A DNA stretch of 64,000 nt, taken from Sphingomonas sanguinis (GTDB lineage: Bacteria; Pseudomonadota; Alphaproteobacteria; Sphingomonadales; Sphingomonadaceae). The position numbers were made by a program, and so were the translations under genes. The DNA lies in the NCBI RefSeq assembly GCF_019297835.1, contig NZ_CP079204.1:1-64000 (forward strand), given 5' to 3'. Below the pieces are notes generated by a model, which had not been told where the DNA came from, made no database searches, and was given only the letters and a program-made list of their open reading frames with translations. Shown here piece after piece: positions 9,229 to 18,087 of this stretch (within the stretch, counting starts at the first letter, position 1; each line of letters begins with the position of its first letter).

Positions 9229-10755
9229 ATGATCCCGCTGATCCTTCTCGCCGCCCAGCTCGCTTCCGAGACCATCCACAGCCGGGGCAACCCGATCCTG
9301 TCCGATGGGCGCTTTTACTCTACCGACCCCGCACCTTTGGTCGATGGCGACACGCTCTGGATCCTGGCGGGGCGTGACGAGGCGCCGGACGGGGTCAACG
9401 ACTTCATCATGAACGAGTGGCAGCTGCTCTCGACCAAGGACCCCGCCAGCGGCGTGTGGAAACATTATCCCGCCATCGCTCGGCCGGAGGCGGCCTTCGC
9501 CTGGGCCGAGCCCGGCCGCGCCTATGCGGGGCAGATCGTGAAGGGGCGGGACGGGCGTTTCTATCTCTATGCGCCGGTGCTGCAGCGGGACGGCGGGGCG
9601 AAGGACCGGTTCGCGATTGGCGTCGCGGTCGCCGACCGGCCGACCGGGCCGTGGCGCGATGCGCATCCGGCGGGGCCGATCATCTCGCAGAGCGTGCCGA
9701 TCGCCAACGACATCCAGAATATCGACCCGACCGTGCTGATCGATGATGACGGCAGGGTGTATATCTATTGGGGCACGTTCGGGCGGTTGCGCGCGATGGA
9801 GCTGGCCCCCGACATGGTTACGCCCAAAGGTCCCGAGCAGGTCGTGACCGGCGCGACCGGCTTTTTCGAGGCGCCATGGCTCCTGAAGCGGCGCGGCACC
9901 TATTATCTGCTCTATGCCGCCAACAGGAATGGGCCGGGCAGCCCCTGCACCCCGACGCTCTATCATGCGTGCCAGGCCTATGCCTCCGCACCGACGCCGA
10001 TGGGACCATGGACTTATCGCGGCGTGGTGCTGCCCCCGGTGTCGTCGACCACCTCCCATGCGGGCGCGGTGGAATTCAAGGGACTCTGGTACCTGACCTA
10101 TCACACGGCGGACGCGAACGGCGGGGGGCATTTCCGCCGCTCGGTCGCGATCGACCCGATGGCGTGGGACGACAGCGTCTCGCCCCCCGCGATCCGTCCG
10201 GTGCAGCCGACCAGGGCGCCCGCGCCGCCCCCCGCACCGACCCGCAACAGGGCCTTGAGCGCTTGGCCCACCGCCTCCAACGCGCCCGGCCCGGTACAAT
10301 ATTGGATCGCCGCGCTGAACGACGGCAAGGTGCGCAGCGCGCCGCTGCCGCCCGACATGTGGGGCAACTGGACCAAGCAGAACCCGGCCAGCGCCTGGAT
10401 CGAATATCGCTGGCGCCGGCCGGTGACGCTGAACGCGGCCCGCATCCGTTTCTTCGCCGACCACCCTGCCGGTTCGGACGAAGGCGTTGCGCCGCCCGCC
10501 GCCTGGCATCTGGAATATTGGAGGCAGGGGCGCTGGCGGCGGATCGCGGGCACCTATCCGACCGGGATCGACGGCTTTCAGGCGGTGCGCTTCGCCCCCG
10601 TCACCACTCGCTGCCTGCGGGCGGTGATGGAGGCTTCGGGGGCGGGGGATCGCCATGCGGGCCTCGCGGTCGAAGAGTGGGAGGCGCTCTCGCCGACCCT
10701 GGCCCCGGTCGTGCCGCGACCGGCCGAGACGCCCGCCGGTTGCTCGGGAGATTGA
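9229..10755 (+). CDS. Glycoside hydrolase family 43 with C-terminal discoidin-like domain
   Basis: 508 residues with a short hydrophobic N-terminal signal (IPLILLAAQLA). The five-bladed GH43 propeller supplies the three usual acidic residues: D33 in STDPAPLVDG (base), D166 in QNIDPTVL (pKa modulator) and E214 in GFFEAPWLLK (acid). The C-terminal part from about residue 350 (ALNDGKVRSAPLPPDMWGNW, then WIEYRWRRPVTLNAARIRFF) resembles an F5/8 type C (CBM32-like) carbohydrate-binding domain. GH43 enzymes cleave arabinan or xylan side chains; the exact linkage cannot be read from sequence. Its neighbours (TonB receptor, halogenase cluster) resemble polysaccharide-utilisation surroundings in sphingomonads. 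It probably acts in the periplasm or at the surface. Confidence 0.8.
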   Translation: MIPLILLAAQLASETIHSRGNPILSDGRFYSTDPAPLVDGDTLWILAGRDEAPDGVNDFIMNEWQLLSTKDPASGVWKHYPAIARPEAAFAWAEPGRAYAGQIVKGRDGRFYLYAPVLQRDGGAKDRFAIGVAVADRPTGPWRDAHPAGPIISQSVPIANDIQNIDPTVLIDDDGRVYIYWGTFGRLRAMELAPDMVTPKGPEQVVTGATGFFEAPWLLKRRGTYYLLYAANRNGPGSPCTPTLYHACQAYASAPTPMGPWTYRGVVLPPVSSTTSHAGAVEFKGLWYLTYHTADANGGGHFRRSVAIDPMAWDDSVSPPAIRPVQPTRAPAPPPAPTRNRALSAWPTASNAPGPVQYWIAALNDGKVRSAPLPPDMWGNWTKQNPASAWIEYRWRRPVTLNAARIRFFADHPAGSDEGVAPPAAWHLEYWRQGRWRRIAGTYPTGIDGFQAVRFAPVTTRCLRAVMEASGAGDRHAGLAVEEWEALSPTLAPVVPRPAETPAGCSGD

Positions 10756-11057
10756 CCGGGCATTTTGTTATCGGACATTTCGAGGAGGCCTTGTTGGAGC
10801 GGACGACCTGCCCGGTGCGGCAAGGTGGGGTATCTCGTCTCCCGGCGCTCTCCGCTATCATAGTGGTGCACGTCTCCTATGAGCGGACAAGTGGTTTCAT
10901 TCCTGATAGTACGAAATCCCTCATGATCGCGCGGGCTTGAACGTACGGCCTGTCCCGGCAAGCGGCCCGAAAAGATGACGAATTTGTCATTTGTCTAACA
11001 ATATAAAATTATCCCATGCCGTCCCCAAGCCAACATGATTGGTACGAGAGGGGAGAG
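10756..11057 (+). promoter_or_regulatory. Upstream region of large TonB receptor with small dyad
   Basis: A 302-base gap without a supported gene. Near its right end the DNA becomes AT-rich (a TATAAA at about 11002) and contains the perfect dyad ATGAC-GAATTT-GTCAT at 10975-10990. This is a candidate operator or promoter for the receptor starting at 11058. No recognisable riboswitch. Confidence 0.35.
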
Positions 11058-13904
11058 ATGATGAAGGATTATTACGCCCGTTTCCTGTGCGGCGCCTCGG
11101 TCGCGGCACTGTCGATCGGAGCCTGTGGCAGCGCCGATGCGCAGACCGCCAGCGCAGCCGTCCAGGCCACCGGCCAGCAGGCGACCGGAAACGTTACCGC
11201 CGATCAGGCCGCGCAAGGGACGGTCAGCGATCAGGACATCGTCGTCACCGGCGTCCGCGAATCCCTCCGCTCGGCCCAGGCGATCAAGCGCAACGCCAAC
11301 CAGATCGTCGATTCGGTCAACGCGCAGGACATCGGCAAGCTGCCCGACGCCAACACGGTCGAGGCGCTCCAGCGCATCACCGGCGTCCAGATCCAGCGGC
11401 GTTACGGCGAGGGCGCGACCGATTTCGACCATCGCACCACCCCCGCCATCACCGTGCGCGGCCTGACCCAGGTCAGCAACTTCATCGACGGCCGCGCTGC
11501 CATCTCGGCCTCGGGCGGCCGCACCCTCGACCTGGAAGCGATCCCCCCCGAGTTGCTCGCCGGGATCGACGTCTACAAGAACCCGCCCGCCAGCACGATC
11601 GAGGGCGACATCGCGGGCGTGGTCAATATCCGCACCCGCCTGCCGTTCGATCAGCCTGGCCAGCTCATCAGCGCGACGCTGAAGGGCAATTATTACGACC
11701 GCGCCGACAAGTTCGGCGGATCGGGATCGGCGCTCTACAGCAACCGCTTCCAGACCGGCATCGGCGAGATGGGCTTCCTCATCAACGCCAGCTATGCGCG
11801 CAGCTCCTACCGGCAGGATGCGATCCTGATCGGTGCGTTCGGTCCCATCCCGTCGGGCATCTCCATCCCTGGCGCGCCCGCCAATGCGCAGGTGCCGTAT
11901 GGCGAGCAGATCTATGACGATGGCGGCGATCGCAAGCGCATCGGCCTGGCGGGCGCGTTCCAGTGGCAGGCGGCCGACAATCTGCTGATCACGGCGCAGG
12001 CGCTCTATTCGCGGTACAACTTCTACCGCCAGGGCAAATACTTCTATTACAACAACAACGGCAACACGGTCACGACGCCGCAGGCGGGCGCGGCCTTCAC
12101 CTTCGACAAGGCGGGTTATGCGACCTCCGGGTCGCTGGCCAATCAGGTGTTCGAATCCGCGCGCTTCGACCAGGACCTGACCAACACCACCGGCAATTAC
12201 ACGCTGAACGCCAAGTGGGACGTGTCCGACCGGCTGCACGCGACGTTCGACGGCCAGTATCTGAAGTCGAGCTACAATGCTGACCGCAACGGCTTCGTCA
12301 TCTCGCTCTACGACCAGACCGGGCAGACGCCCTATAATGCCAAGAACCAGAGCATCGTCGATTTCGACCTGCGTGGATCGCGCCCCGTCTGGAACGTGCA
12401 GAACCCGGCGCTGCTGTCCGATCCGAACAACTATGCCTTCACCTATATGGCGGACTCGATCACGCGGAACGACGCGGACCAGCTCTCCCTGAAATATGAT
12501 CTGGAATATGATGTCGAAGGCGGCTTCCTCCAAAAGCTGCGCGGGGGGCTTCGCTATTCGGACAGCACCATCGACCTGCGCGGCACCTGGAACGGCTTCT
12601 GCCTGTTGCCCTCGGGGCCGAACCCCAGCTGCTCGTCGGCCGCGGGCCTGCCCTTCGTCCGGCTGTCGCAATTCCCCGAGCTGGCGCTGAAGGGGCCGAC
12701 ACCCAATTTCTTCGACAACCGCACCCTGACCGGCGGGATCCTCTATCCCAATTTCGAGCCGGGCAACTCGCTCTGGGACAGCCTGACCAAGACCGAGGCC
12801 AAGTTCGGCGCGACGCCCAAGAACAGCTTCTCGCCCGGCGACCTGAACCACCAGACCGAGCGGACGCTCGCCGCCTATATCGCGGCGGATTACGAAGGCG
12901 TGCTGGGGGGAGTGAAGATCGACGGCAATGCCGGGGTCCGGCTGGTCCGCACCGATACCGGCTCCGCAGGCACCATCTTCAACAGCGACGGCACCCAGGC
13001 GCCGATCGATGTCCAGCGCCGCTATATCAAGGCGCTGCCCAGCTTCAACATCCGCGCGCACCTGACCGATACGCTGCAGACGCGCTTCGCCTTCTCCAAG
13101 TCCTTCGCGCGGCCCAATTTCGACCAGATGGCGACCAACGTTACGCTCAACAATCCGACCGAGCGGACCTTCATCGTGCGCGACAGCAACAACAACGTCA
13201 TCGCGCAATATCCGACCGGGGGTTCGGGCAATCCCTATCTGCGGCCGATCACCTCGGACAATTACGACGTGACCGCCGAATGGTATTTCGCGCCGACCGG
13301 ATCGTTCACCATCGGCGGCTTCTACAAGAAGGTCGACGGCTTCCTGGCGGGCGGCACCACCTTCCAGACTTTCAACGGCGTGACCTACGCGATCGGCACC
13401 ACGGTCAACACCGGCAAGGGCACGGTGAAGGGCTTCGAGGCGGCATATCAGCAGTTCTTCGACTTCCTGCCGGGGCCGCTTAGCGGGCTGGGGGTGCAGG
13501 CCAATTACACCTATGTCGACAGCAGCGTGACGAACCCGTTCGCGACCACGGGGTCGAACATCCCGACGACGGTGCCGCTCGAAAAGCTGTCCAAGCACAG
13601 CTACAATCTCGTCGGCCTGTACGAAAAGGGGCCGATCACCGGCCGTCTGGCCTGGAGCTGGCGCGGCAAATATTTCGACACCACGCAAGGCAGCGGCGCG
13701 AACGGCATTCCGCAGTTCCAGAAGCCCTATGCCTCGCTCGATGCGTCGGTCAGCTATAATCTGAACACGCATATCGCGGTGTCGCTGGATGCGGTGAACC
13801 TGACCAACCGCATGAACCTGACCTATATCGGCACGATGAGCCAGCCGTTGCAGTACACGCTGAACGACCGGCGCTTCGGCTTCTCGCTGCGCGCCACCTA
13901 TTGA
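11058..13904 (+). CDS. Large TonB-dependent receptor, Caulobacter/Sphingomonas carbohydrate class
   Basis: 948 residues from the ATG at 11058, which has a GGGGAGAG ribosome site seven bases upstream; a second ATG follows immediately. The signal peptide (FLCGASVAALSIGACGSADAQ) contains a cysteine but no clean lipobox. A TonB box (DIVVTGVRESLRSAQ) and the plug segments NANQIVDSVNAQDIGKLPDA and EALQRITGVQIQRR are typical of the large sphingomonad receptors that import oligosaccharides. The barrel ends RRFGFSLRATY. Followed by DUF6445 and tryptophan-halogenase genes, a recurrent trio. A strong hairpin lies directly after its stop, so expression of the downstream genes may be lower. Ligand unknown; a carbohydrate is inferred from the GH43 neighbour. 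Confidence 0.88.
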   Translation: MMKDYYARFLCGASVAALSIGACGSADAQTASAAVQATGQQATGNVTADQAAQGTVSDQDIVVTGVRESLRSAQAIKRNANQIVDSVNAQDIGKLPDANTVEALQRITGVQIQRRYGEGATDFDHRTTPAITVRGLTQVSNFIDGRAAISASGGRTLDLEAIPPELLAGIDVYKNPPASTIEGDIAGVVNIRTRLPFDQPGQLISATLKGNYYDRADKFGGSGSALYSNRFQTGIGEMGFLINASYARSSYRQDAILIGAFGPIPSGISIPGAPANAQVPYGEQIYDDGGDRKRIGLAGAFQWQAADNLLITAQALYSRYNFYRQGKYFYYNNNGNTVTTPQAGAAFTFDKAGYATSGSLANQVFESARFDQDLTNTTGNYTLNAKWDVSDRLHATFDGQYLKSSYNADRNGFVISLYDQTGQTPYNAKNQSIVDFDLRGSRPVWNVQNPALLSDPNNYAFTYMADSITRNDADQLSLKYDLEYDVEGGFLQKLRGGLRYSDSTIDLRGTWNGFCLLPSGPNPSCSSAAGLPFVRLSQFPELALKGPTPNFFDNRTLTGGILYPNFEPGNSLWDSLTKTEAKFGATPKNSFSPGDLNHQTERTLAAYIAADYEGVLGGVKIDGNAGVRLVRTDTGSAGTIFNSDGTQAPIDVQRRYIKALPSFNIRAHLTDTLQTRFAFSKSFARPNFDQMATNVTLNNPTERTFIVRDSNNNVIAQYPTGGSGNPYLRPITSDNYDVTAEWYFAPTGSFTIGGFYKKVDGFLAGGTTFQTFNGVTYAIGTTVNTGKGTVKGFEAAYQQFFDFLPGPLSGLGVQANYTYVDSSVTNPFATTGSNIPTTVPLEKLSKHSYNLVGLYEKGPITGRLAWSWRGKYFDTTQGSGANGIPQFQKPYASLDASVSYNLNTHIAVSLDAVNLTNRMNLTYIGTMSQPLQYTLNDRRFGFSLRATY

Positions 13905-13908
13905 CTTG

Positions 13909-13943
13909 GGGCCGATGGGGTCGTGAGGACGGCCCCATCGGTT
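13909..13943 (+). terminator. Hairpin between receptor and DUF6445 genes
   Basis: Stem CCGATGGGG / CCCCATCGG (13912-13920 and 13933-13941), extended inward by CGT/ACG with one T.G wobble, loop GAGG, followed by TTTCGG. It starts five bases after the receptor's stop codon. It may be a partial terminator or mRNA-stabilising hairpin that sets the ratio between the receptor and the downstream enzymes. It covers a GTG at 13923, which argues against that codon as a start. Confidence 0.5.
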
Positions 13944-13961
13944 TCGGTCGGAGCGACAGCC

Positions 13962-14657
13962 TTGCGCAGCACCACGCCCCGGATCACTCTCCGCCATCTC
14001 GGGCAGGAGCGCGAGCCGGTCGTCGTCATCGATGACGCGACCGGGCTGCTGGAGCCCTTGCGGAGCCTGGCGGCGAAGGCGGGGTTCGCGCCCGCCGTGA
14101 CGGTCGACAGCCATTATCCCGGCCTGCTTGCGCCAGCACCCGTCGCCTATCTCGACGGGCTGGTCCGCTTTGCGCTCCCGCTGATCGCGGCGCATTTCGG
14201 CACCGGCCCGGTCGTGCCCGCCCGCGCGCGCGGCAATTTTTCGCTGGTGACGACCCCGCCTGCCGACCTCTCCCCCGACCAGCGCGTGCCGCATGTCGAC
14301 GCGGCCGACCGGATGCAGTTTGCGGGCGTGCATTATCTGTCGGAGCACCCGTCAGGCACCGGCTTTTTCCGCCACCGTGCCACCGGCTATGAGACGATCG
14401 ATGCCGATCGCCTGGCCGTCTATCGCCGGCATCTCGACGCCGAGCTGGCCGCGCTCGGGCAAGGCGGGTACGTCACCGGCGACCACGATCATTTCACCGC
14501 GATCGATGCGGTCGAGGCGCGGCCCGACCGGCTGATCCTCTACCGCGCCGCCCTGCTCCATAGCGGGCTGATCGACGCGATCCCGCCCCAGGCCGACAAT
14601 CCCTCACGCGGGCGGCTGACGGGCAATCTCTTCCTCCAGTGCCGGACCACCGCATGA
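13962..14657 (+). CDS. DUF6445 family protein
   Basis: About 231 residues from a TTG at 13962 with GGAG eight bases upstream; a GTG at 13923 in the same frame is buried in a hairpin. The sequence (EPVVVIDDATGLLEP, VPHVDAADRMQFAGVHYLSE, GFFRHRATG, then a late RAALLHSGLID) fits the DUF6445 family that accompanies tryptophan halogenase and TonB receptor genes in sphingomonads. The HxD pair plus distal HS suggests a 2-oxoglutarate/Fe(II)-like or cupin-like fold, but that is inference from spacing only. Its stop overlaps the halogenase start by 4 bp (ATGA), so the two are translationally coupled. Biochemical role unknown. Confidence 0.72.
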   Translation: MRSTTPRITLRHLGQEREPVVVIDDATGLLEPLRSLAAKAGFAPAVTVDSHYPGLLAPAPVAYLDGLVRFALPLIAAHFGTGPVVPARARGNFSLVTTPPADLSPDQRVPHVDAADRMQFAGVHYLSEHPSGTGFFRHRATGYETIDADRLAVYRRHLDAELAALGQGGYVTGDHDHFTAIDAVEARPDRLILYRAALLHSGLIDAIPPQADNPSRGRLTGNLFLQCRTTA

Positions 14658-16162
14658 CCCCCGACGCACCCTTAGGCAGCATCGCGATCGTCGGCGGAGG
14701 GACCGCGGGCTGGATGGCCGCGGCCGCGCTCGCCCGCGTGCTGGGGCCGCAGGGACCGACGATCACGCTGGTCGAATCGGAAGAGATCGGCACGATCGGC
14801 GTCGGCGAGGCGACGATTCCGCCGATCCAGGCGTTCAACGCGCTGCTCGGCATCGACGAGAACGACTTCGTCCGCGCGACGGGCGGCACCTTCAAGCTGG
14901 GCATCGAGTTCGTCGACTGGTGGCAGCGGGGGCAACGCTATTTCCACCCCTTCGGTGTCTATGGCCTCGATGCGGGCGCGGTGCCGTTCGAGGCGCTGTG
15001 GCGGCGCCTCCATCAGATGGGCGAGGCCGAGCCGCTCGCCGCCTATTCGATCTGTACCGCCGCGGCGATGGCCGGGCGCTTCGGCCGCCCCCGGCCGGGC
15101 AATACGCCGCTCGCGCAGATCGGCTATGCCTTTCACTTCGACGCGACCCTCTATGCCGCCTTCCTGCGTCGCCATGCCGAGGGGGCAGGGGTGGCCCGCA
15201 TCGAGGGGCGGGTGGTCGATGTCGGTTTGCACCCCGAAACCGGGTTCATCGAGGGCGTGACGCTGGCCGACGGCGCGCAGCTGTCGGCCGATCTGTTCAT
15301 CGACTGCTCTGGCTTCCGCTCGCTGCTGTTGGGCGAGGCGCTGGGGACGGGCTTCGAGGATTGGGGCCACTGGTTGCCCAACGACCGCGCCGTCGCGGTG
15401 CCGAGCGCCGTCACCGGGCCGCCCGCGCCCTATACCCGCTCGACCGCCAGGCCTGCGGGCTGGCAATGGCGCATCCCGCTCCAGCACCGCATCGGCAACG
15501 GCCATGTCTATGCGAGCGGGCATATCTCGGACGACGAAGCGATCGCGACCCTGCTCGACGGGCTGGACGGCGAGGCGCTGGCCGATCCCCGCTTGCTGCG
15601 CTTCCAGACCGGCAGGCGGGATGCCTTCTGGGTGCGCAACTGCGTCGCACTCGGCCTGTCGAGCGGCTTCCTGGAGCCTCTGGAGTCGACCAGCATCCAC
15701 CTGGTCCAGGCAGGCATCGCAAGGTTGCTGGAAATGCTGCCCACCCGCGCCTTCGAGGGCGCCGACATCCGCCGCTACAACCGCCTGATGATCGCGGAGT
15801 TCGAGAGCATCCGCGACTTCCTGATCCTGCACTTCCACGCCAATGCGCGCGGCGACACCGCCTATTGGCGCGACCTGGCCGCCATGCCGATTCCCGAGAG
15901 TCTCGCCGAACGCATCGCCATCTACCGCCGGACCGGCCGCGTCTACCGCGAAGCCGACGAGCTGTTCACCCGCACCAGCTGGCTGGCGGTAATGGACGGA
16001 CAAGGCCTGACGGCGGAGGGTTTCGACCCGACCGCGCTGGGGGTGCCGCTGGAGGCGGCGGAGGCGCGGTTGAGCCGGATCGCGGAGGTGACGCGGGCGG
16101 CGGTGCAGCATCTGCCGATGCATGGGGAGTTTATCGCGCGGCATTGCGGGGTCGCGGAGTAA
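14654..16162 (+). CDS. Flavin-dependent tryptophan halogenase family protein
   Basis: 502 residues. The ATG at 14654 overlaps the previous stop as ATGA and was preferred to a GTG at 14639. The FAD-binding motif GGGTAGW is at residues 14-20, a lysine in TGGTFKLGIEF (K81) sits where the catalytic Lys of PrnA/RebH is found, the WxWxIP signature appears as WQWRIP, and FLEPLESTSIHLVQ matches the C-terminal region around the catalytic Glu. The enzyme would use FADH2, O2 and halide to chlorinate or brominate an indole or another aromatic. In this receptor-linked context the true substrate has generally not been settled. Needs a flavin reductase encoded elsewhere. Confidence 0.85.
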   Translation: MTPDAPLGSIAIVGGGTAGWMAAAALARVLGPQGPTITLVESEEIGTIGVGEATIPPIQAFNALLGIDENDFVRATGGTFKLGIEFVDWWQRGQRYFHPFGVYGLDAGAVPFEALWRRLHQMGEAEPLAAYSICTAAAMAGRFGRPRPGNTPLAQIGYAFHFDATLYAAFLRRHAEGAGVARIEGRVVDVGLHPETGFIEGVTLADGAQLSADLFIDCSGFRSLLLGEALGTGFEDWGHWLPNDRAVAVPSAVTGPPAPYTRSTARPAGWQWRIPLQHRIGNGHVYASGHISDDEAIATLLDGLDGEALADPRLLRFQTGRRDAFWVRNCVALGLSSGFLEPLESTSIHLVQAGIARLLEMLPTRAFEGADIRRYNRLMIAEFESIRDFLILHFHANARGDTAYWRDLAAMPIPESLAERIAIYRRTGRVYREADELFTRTSWLAVMDGQGLTAEGFDPTALGVPLEAAEARLSRIAEVTRAAVQHLPMHGEFIARHCGVAE

Positions 16163-16650
16163 TATATTCCCTCGCGATTTCATTGCCGGATCACCGCCGA
16201 TCGAGGCGATCACTTCTTCGGGACCCCCGTGCAGGATATGCCTCAGACAGCCGTCTTTTCTCGATATTGCAGTCTCTCAAACACGTCGGGAATTGGCATG
16301 ACGCGGAGTGAAAGGTGGGTTAGCGAAGCCTGCGCTTGCCGTATGCTCGATCGGCTTATCCCGCATGTCGTTCAATGAAGTTATGCCATGTTCACGTCCG
16401 ACCTGATCAGTGAACCCCATCGCGAAGTAAGTGCGACCCTCGCATTCATCGCCGACGCGATTTCGCGACTTTATTTTGACGGTGGGCTAAGATCCTGAGC
16501 CGCTGGTGCACCTGAGCGTCGACCGCTCGATGCTCTCTGGACATAAGAGTTATGCTAGCAGCGCGGCTCGCGCCGTTCCGACGGCACGAACATCGAGGAC
16601 GCGATCTCCACCCAGTGCAATTACCGAAATTCAGTATCCCATGTCTGGGT
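16163..16650. other. Gene-free stretch at border of mobile segment
   Basis: Nearly 490 bases with no coding frame I can support; base composition is visibly less GC-rich than the flanking genes. Short open frames here (for instance at 16506 and 16552) lack homology signals and overlap the transposase remnant that follows. It probably marks the left edge of the mobile segment. Confidence 0.4.
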
Positions 16651-16800
16651 CAAATATCGATGACGCAATTAGATCAAGCGCTTGGTCGACAAGATCCCAA
16701 ACTGGCGACGTGTCTCCACCTGCTACGACCAAAGCGCCTAATCTTACACGGATTTCGTCAGTCTGGTCCTAGTCCTGCCTAAGATAGCCTATGTTCACGA
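16651..16800 (+). pseudogene. IS5-family transposase C-terminal remnant
   Basis: One frame reads KYR*RN*IKRLVDKIPNWRR, then VSTCYDQSA*SYTDFVSLV, close to the conserved end of IS5-type transposases (YRQRN.IER...KNWRR..TRYDK...). At least three in-frame stop codons are present and neither the upstream DDE domain nor terminal repeats are seen. It is an old fragment that shows past transposition at the left edge of the tra segment. Confidence 0.6.
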
Positions 16801-16860
16801 TGCTTGGGATCGAAGCGAACGAGGGGTTCACGATGTACGCTTCCGTAACGGTTTGCTAAG

Positions 16861-17781
16861 ATGATTGCCATGCGCGACGACGTTGCTCATCTGCCCGACA
16901 AGAAGCGCCGCGATCTCGATCGGATCGTGGAAGTGCTGTTTGCCGAGTTTGAACAGGCGACGTCGCTGTCGACGCAGAAATGGCGTCGGCAGGGTCGCAT
17001 CCTCAAGGTCATCCTCTACGGCTCCTATGCGCGCGGCGACTGGGTCGACGATCCCATCGGCGGCTACCAGTCCGACTATGACATCCTTGTCGTCGTCAGC
17101 GACGAGCGGCTGACCGAGCCGGGTGAGTTCTGGGCCAAGGCCGACGACCAGTTCGTCCGCGAAGTGACGATCTCGAAGCGCATATCGGCGCCGGTCAGCT
17201 TCATCGTCCATAGCCTCGCCGATGTGAACAATCAGCTGACCCAAGGGCGGCCGTTCTTCATCGATGCGATCGAGCAGGGCATCGCCCTATATGAAGTCGA
17301 AGACTACCCCTTCGTCACGCCCCAGCCGCTGGAGCCGAAAGCGGCGCTGGCCGAGGCTCGGAAGCACTTCGAACAGTGGTTTCTTAAAGCGCAAACCGCC
17401 CTTCGCACCTCCCATTTACAGCGTGCTGAGGGCGATACGCAGGATTGGCGGAGTGAAGCAGCGTTTTCCCTTCACCAGGCAACCGAACGCTTCTACCATT
17501 GCCTACTGCTGACCCTGACGCTGTACAGCCCGAAGTCGCATAAGCTGAACTTCCTGCGCAGCCAGGCCGAGCCGCTTGTGCATGAGCTTATCGGCGTCTG
17601 GCCGCGCGACACCAAATTCGCGCAGCGCTGCTTCGAGCTGCTGCGCCAGGCCTATGTCAACGCGCGCTACTCGCCGCACTACAATGTTACGCCGGCCGAG
17701 CTCGAATGGCTGGCCGAACGGGTCGAACTGCTCCAGCAGATCGTCAAAGAGGCTTGCGAAAAGCGGCTCGCACAGGCCTGA
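16861..17781 (+). CDS. Fused nucleotidyltransferase (MNT) - HEPN protein
   Basis: 306 residues. The N-terminal half is a minimal nucleotidyltransferase: ILYGSYARGDW (residues 51-61) is the GSx10DxD motif start and SDYDILVVV (71-79) the metal-binding pair. The third acidic residue of the classical site is not obvious (PVSFIVHS follows). The C-terminal half from about 160 is HEPN-like, all-helical, with EAAFSLHQATERFYHCLL and the late motif NARYSPHY carrying the Arg..His pair (R269, H273). MNT-HEPN pairs are usually separate genes of toxin-antitoxin type, with the MNT AMPylating the HEPN RNase; here they are one chain. Located next to traD on a mobile segment, convergent with it (6-base gap). 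Role as a defence or stabilisation factor is inferred. Confidence 0.75.
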   Translation: MIAMRDDVAHLPDKKRRDLDRIVEVLFAEFEQATSLSTQKWRRQGRILKVILYGSYARGDWVDDPIGGYQSDYDILVVVSDERLTEPGEFWAKADDQFVREVTISKRISAPVSFIVHSLADVNNQLTQGRPFFIDAIEQGIALYEVEDYPFVTPQPLEPKAALAEARKHFEQWFLKAQTALRTSHLQRAEGDTQDWRSEAAFSLHQATERFYHCLLLTLTLYSPKSHKLNFLRSQAEPLVHELIGVWPRDTKFAQRCFELLRQAYVNARYSPHYNVTPAELEWLAERVELLQQIVKEACEKRLAQA

Positions 17782-17787
17782 CGTCCG

Positions 17788-18087
17788 TCAGCCTGCGCTC
17801 GCATCATCGGCAAAAGCGCGCCGTCCGCGCCGCGTCCAGATCAGCCGATAGCGCTCGCTGTCCTCCCCGCGCAGCCTGCTCGCTACATCGATGAGTGCGC
17901 CATAGATCAGCCCACGGTCATCGTCGGTCAGGTCGACAAGACCGGCCTTGGCGACGAGACCGCCCAGCTCGATCAACTGGCGGGTGCGTTCGCGGCGCTT
18001 CACTCGCCACGCGCGTACATCATGCCGCGCCCGGCGCAGCTGGAGCCGGGCGCGGAGAACCGCTGTCCGTCGCATGGCTGCTGTCAT
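17788..18087 (-). CDS. traD: Conjugal transfer protein TraD (Ti-type)
   Basis: 99 residues, strongly basic at the N-terminus (MRRTAVLRARLQLRRARHDV), then RTRQLIELGGLVAKAGLVDL and TDDDRGLIYGALIDVASRL, which match the small TraD accessory protein of Agrobacterium/Rhizobium-type plasmids. An alternative ATG at 18075 would give 95 residues. It overlaps the end of traC by 56-68 bases, so the two are one operon. TraD helps relaxosome formation at oriT together with TraC; its precise role is not well defined. No traG coupling-protein gene follows, unlike in complete systems. Confidence 0.72.
   Translation of the reverse strand: MTAAMRRTAVLRARLQLRRARHDVRAWRVKRRERTRQLIELGGLVAKAGLVDLTDDDRGLIYGALIDVASRLRGEDSERYRLIWTRRGRRAFADDASAG

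Noticed and set aside
8437-10656. Long antisense open frame (739 codons) opposite the GT39 and GH43 genes
   Set aside because: Spans two genes and an intergenic palindrome on the other strand, has low-complexity Arg/Pro composition and no recognisable family.
13923-13961. GTG at 13923 as start of the DUF6445 gene
   Set aside because: The codon lies in the loop side of a strong hairpin and has no clear ribosome site; TTG 13962 has GGAG at a good distance.
10995-14348. Very long antisense open frame (1117 codons) opposite the large TonB receptor
   Set aside because: It mirrors the receptor gene in high-GC DNA; its translation is rich in Arg, Gly and Asp without domains, while the + strand frame has a signal peptide, TonB box and barrel motifs.
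14672-16213. 513-codon antisense frame opposite the halogenase gene
   Set aside because: Shadow of the halogenase coding sequence; no motif, and the + strand product is a clear match to a known family.
16506-16782. Two overlapping short frames (88 and 76 codons)
   Set aside because: They overlap a decayed IS5 transposase fragment in a different frame and show no homology features.
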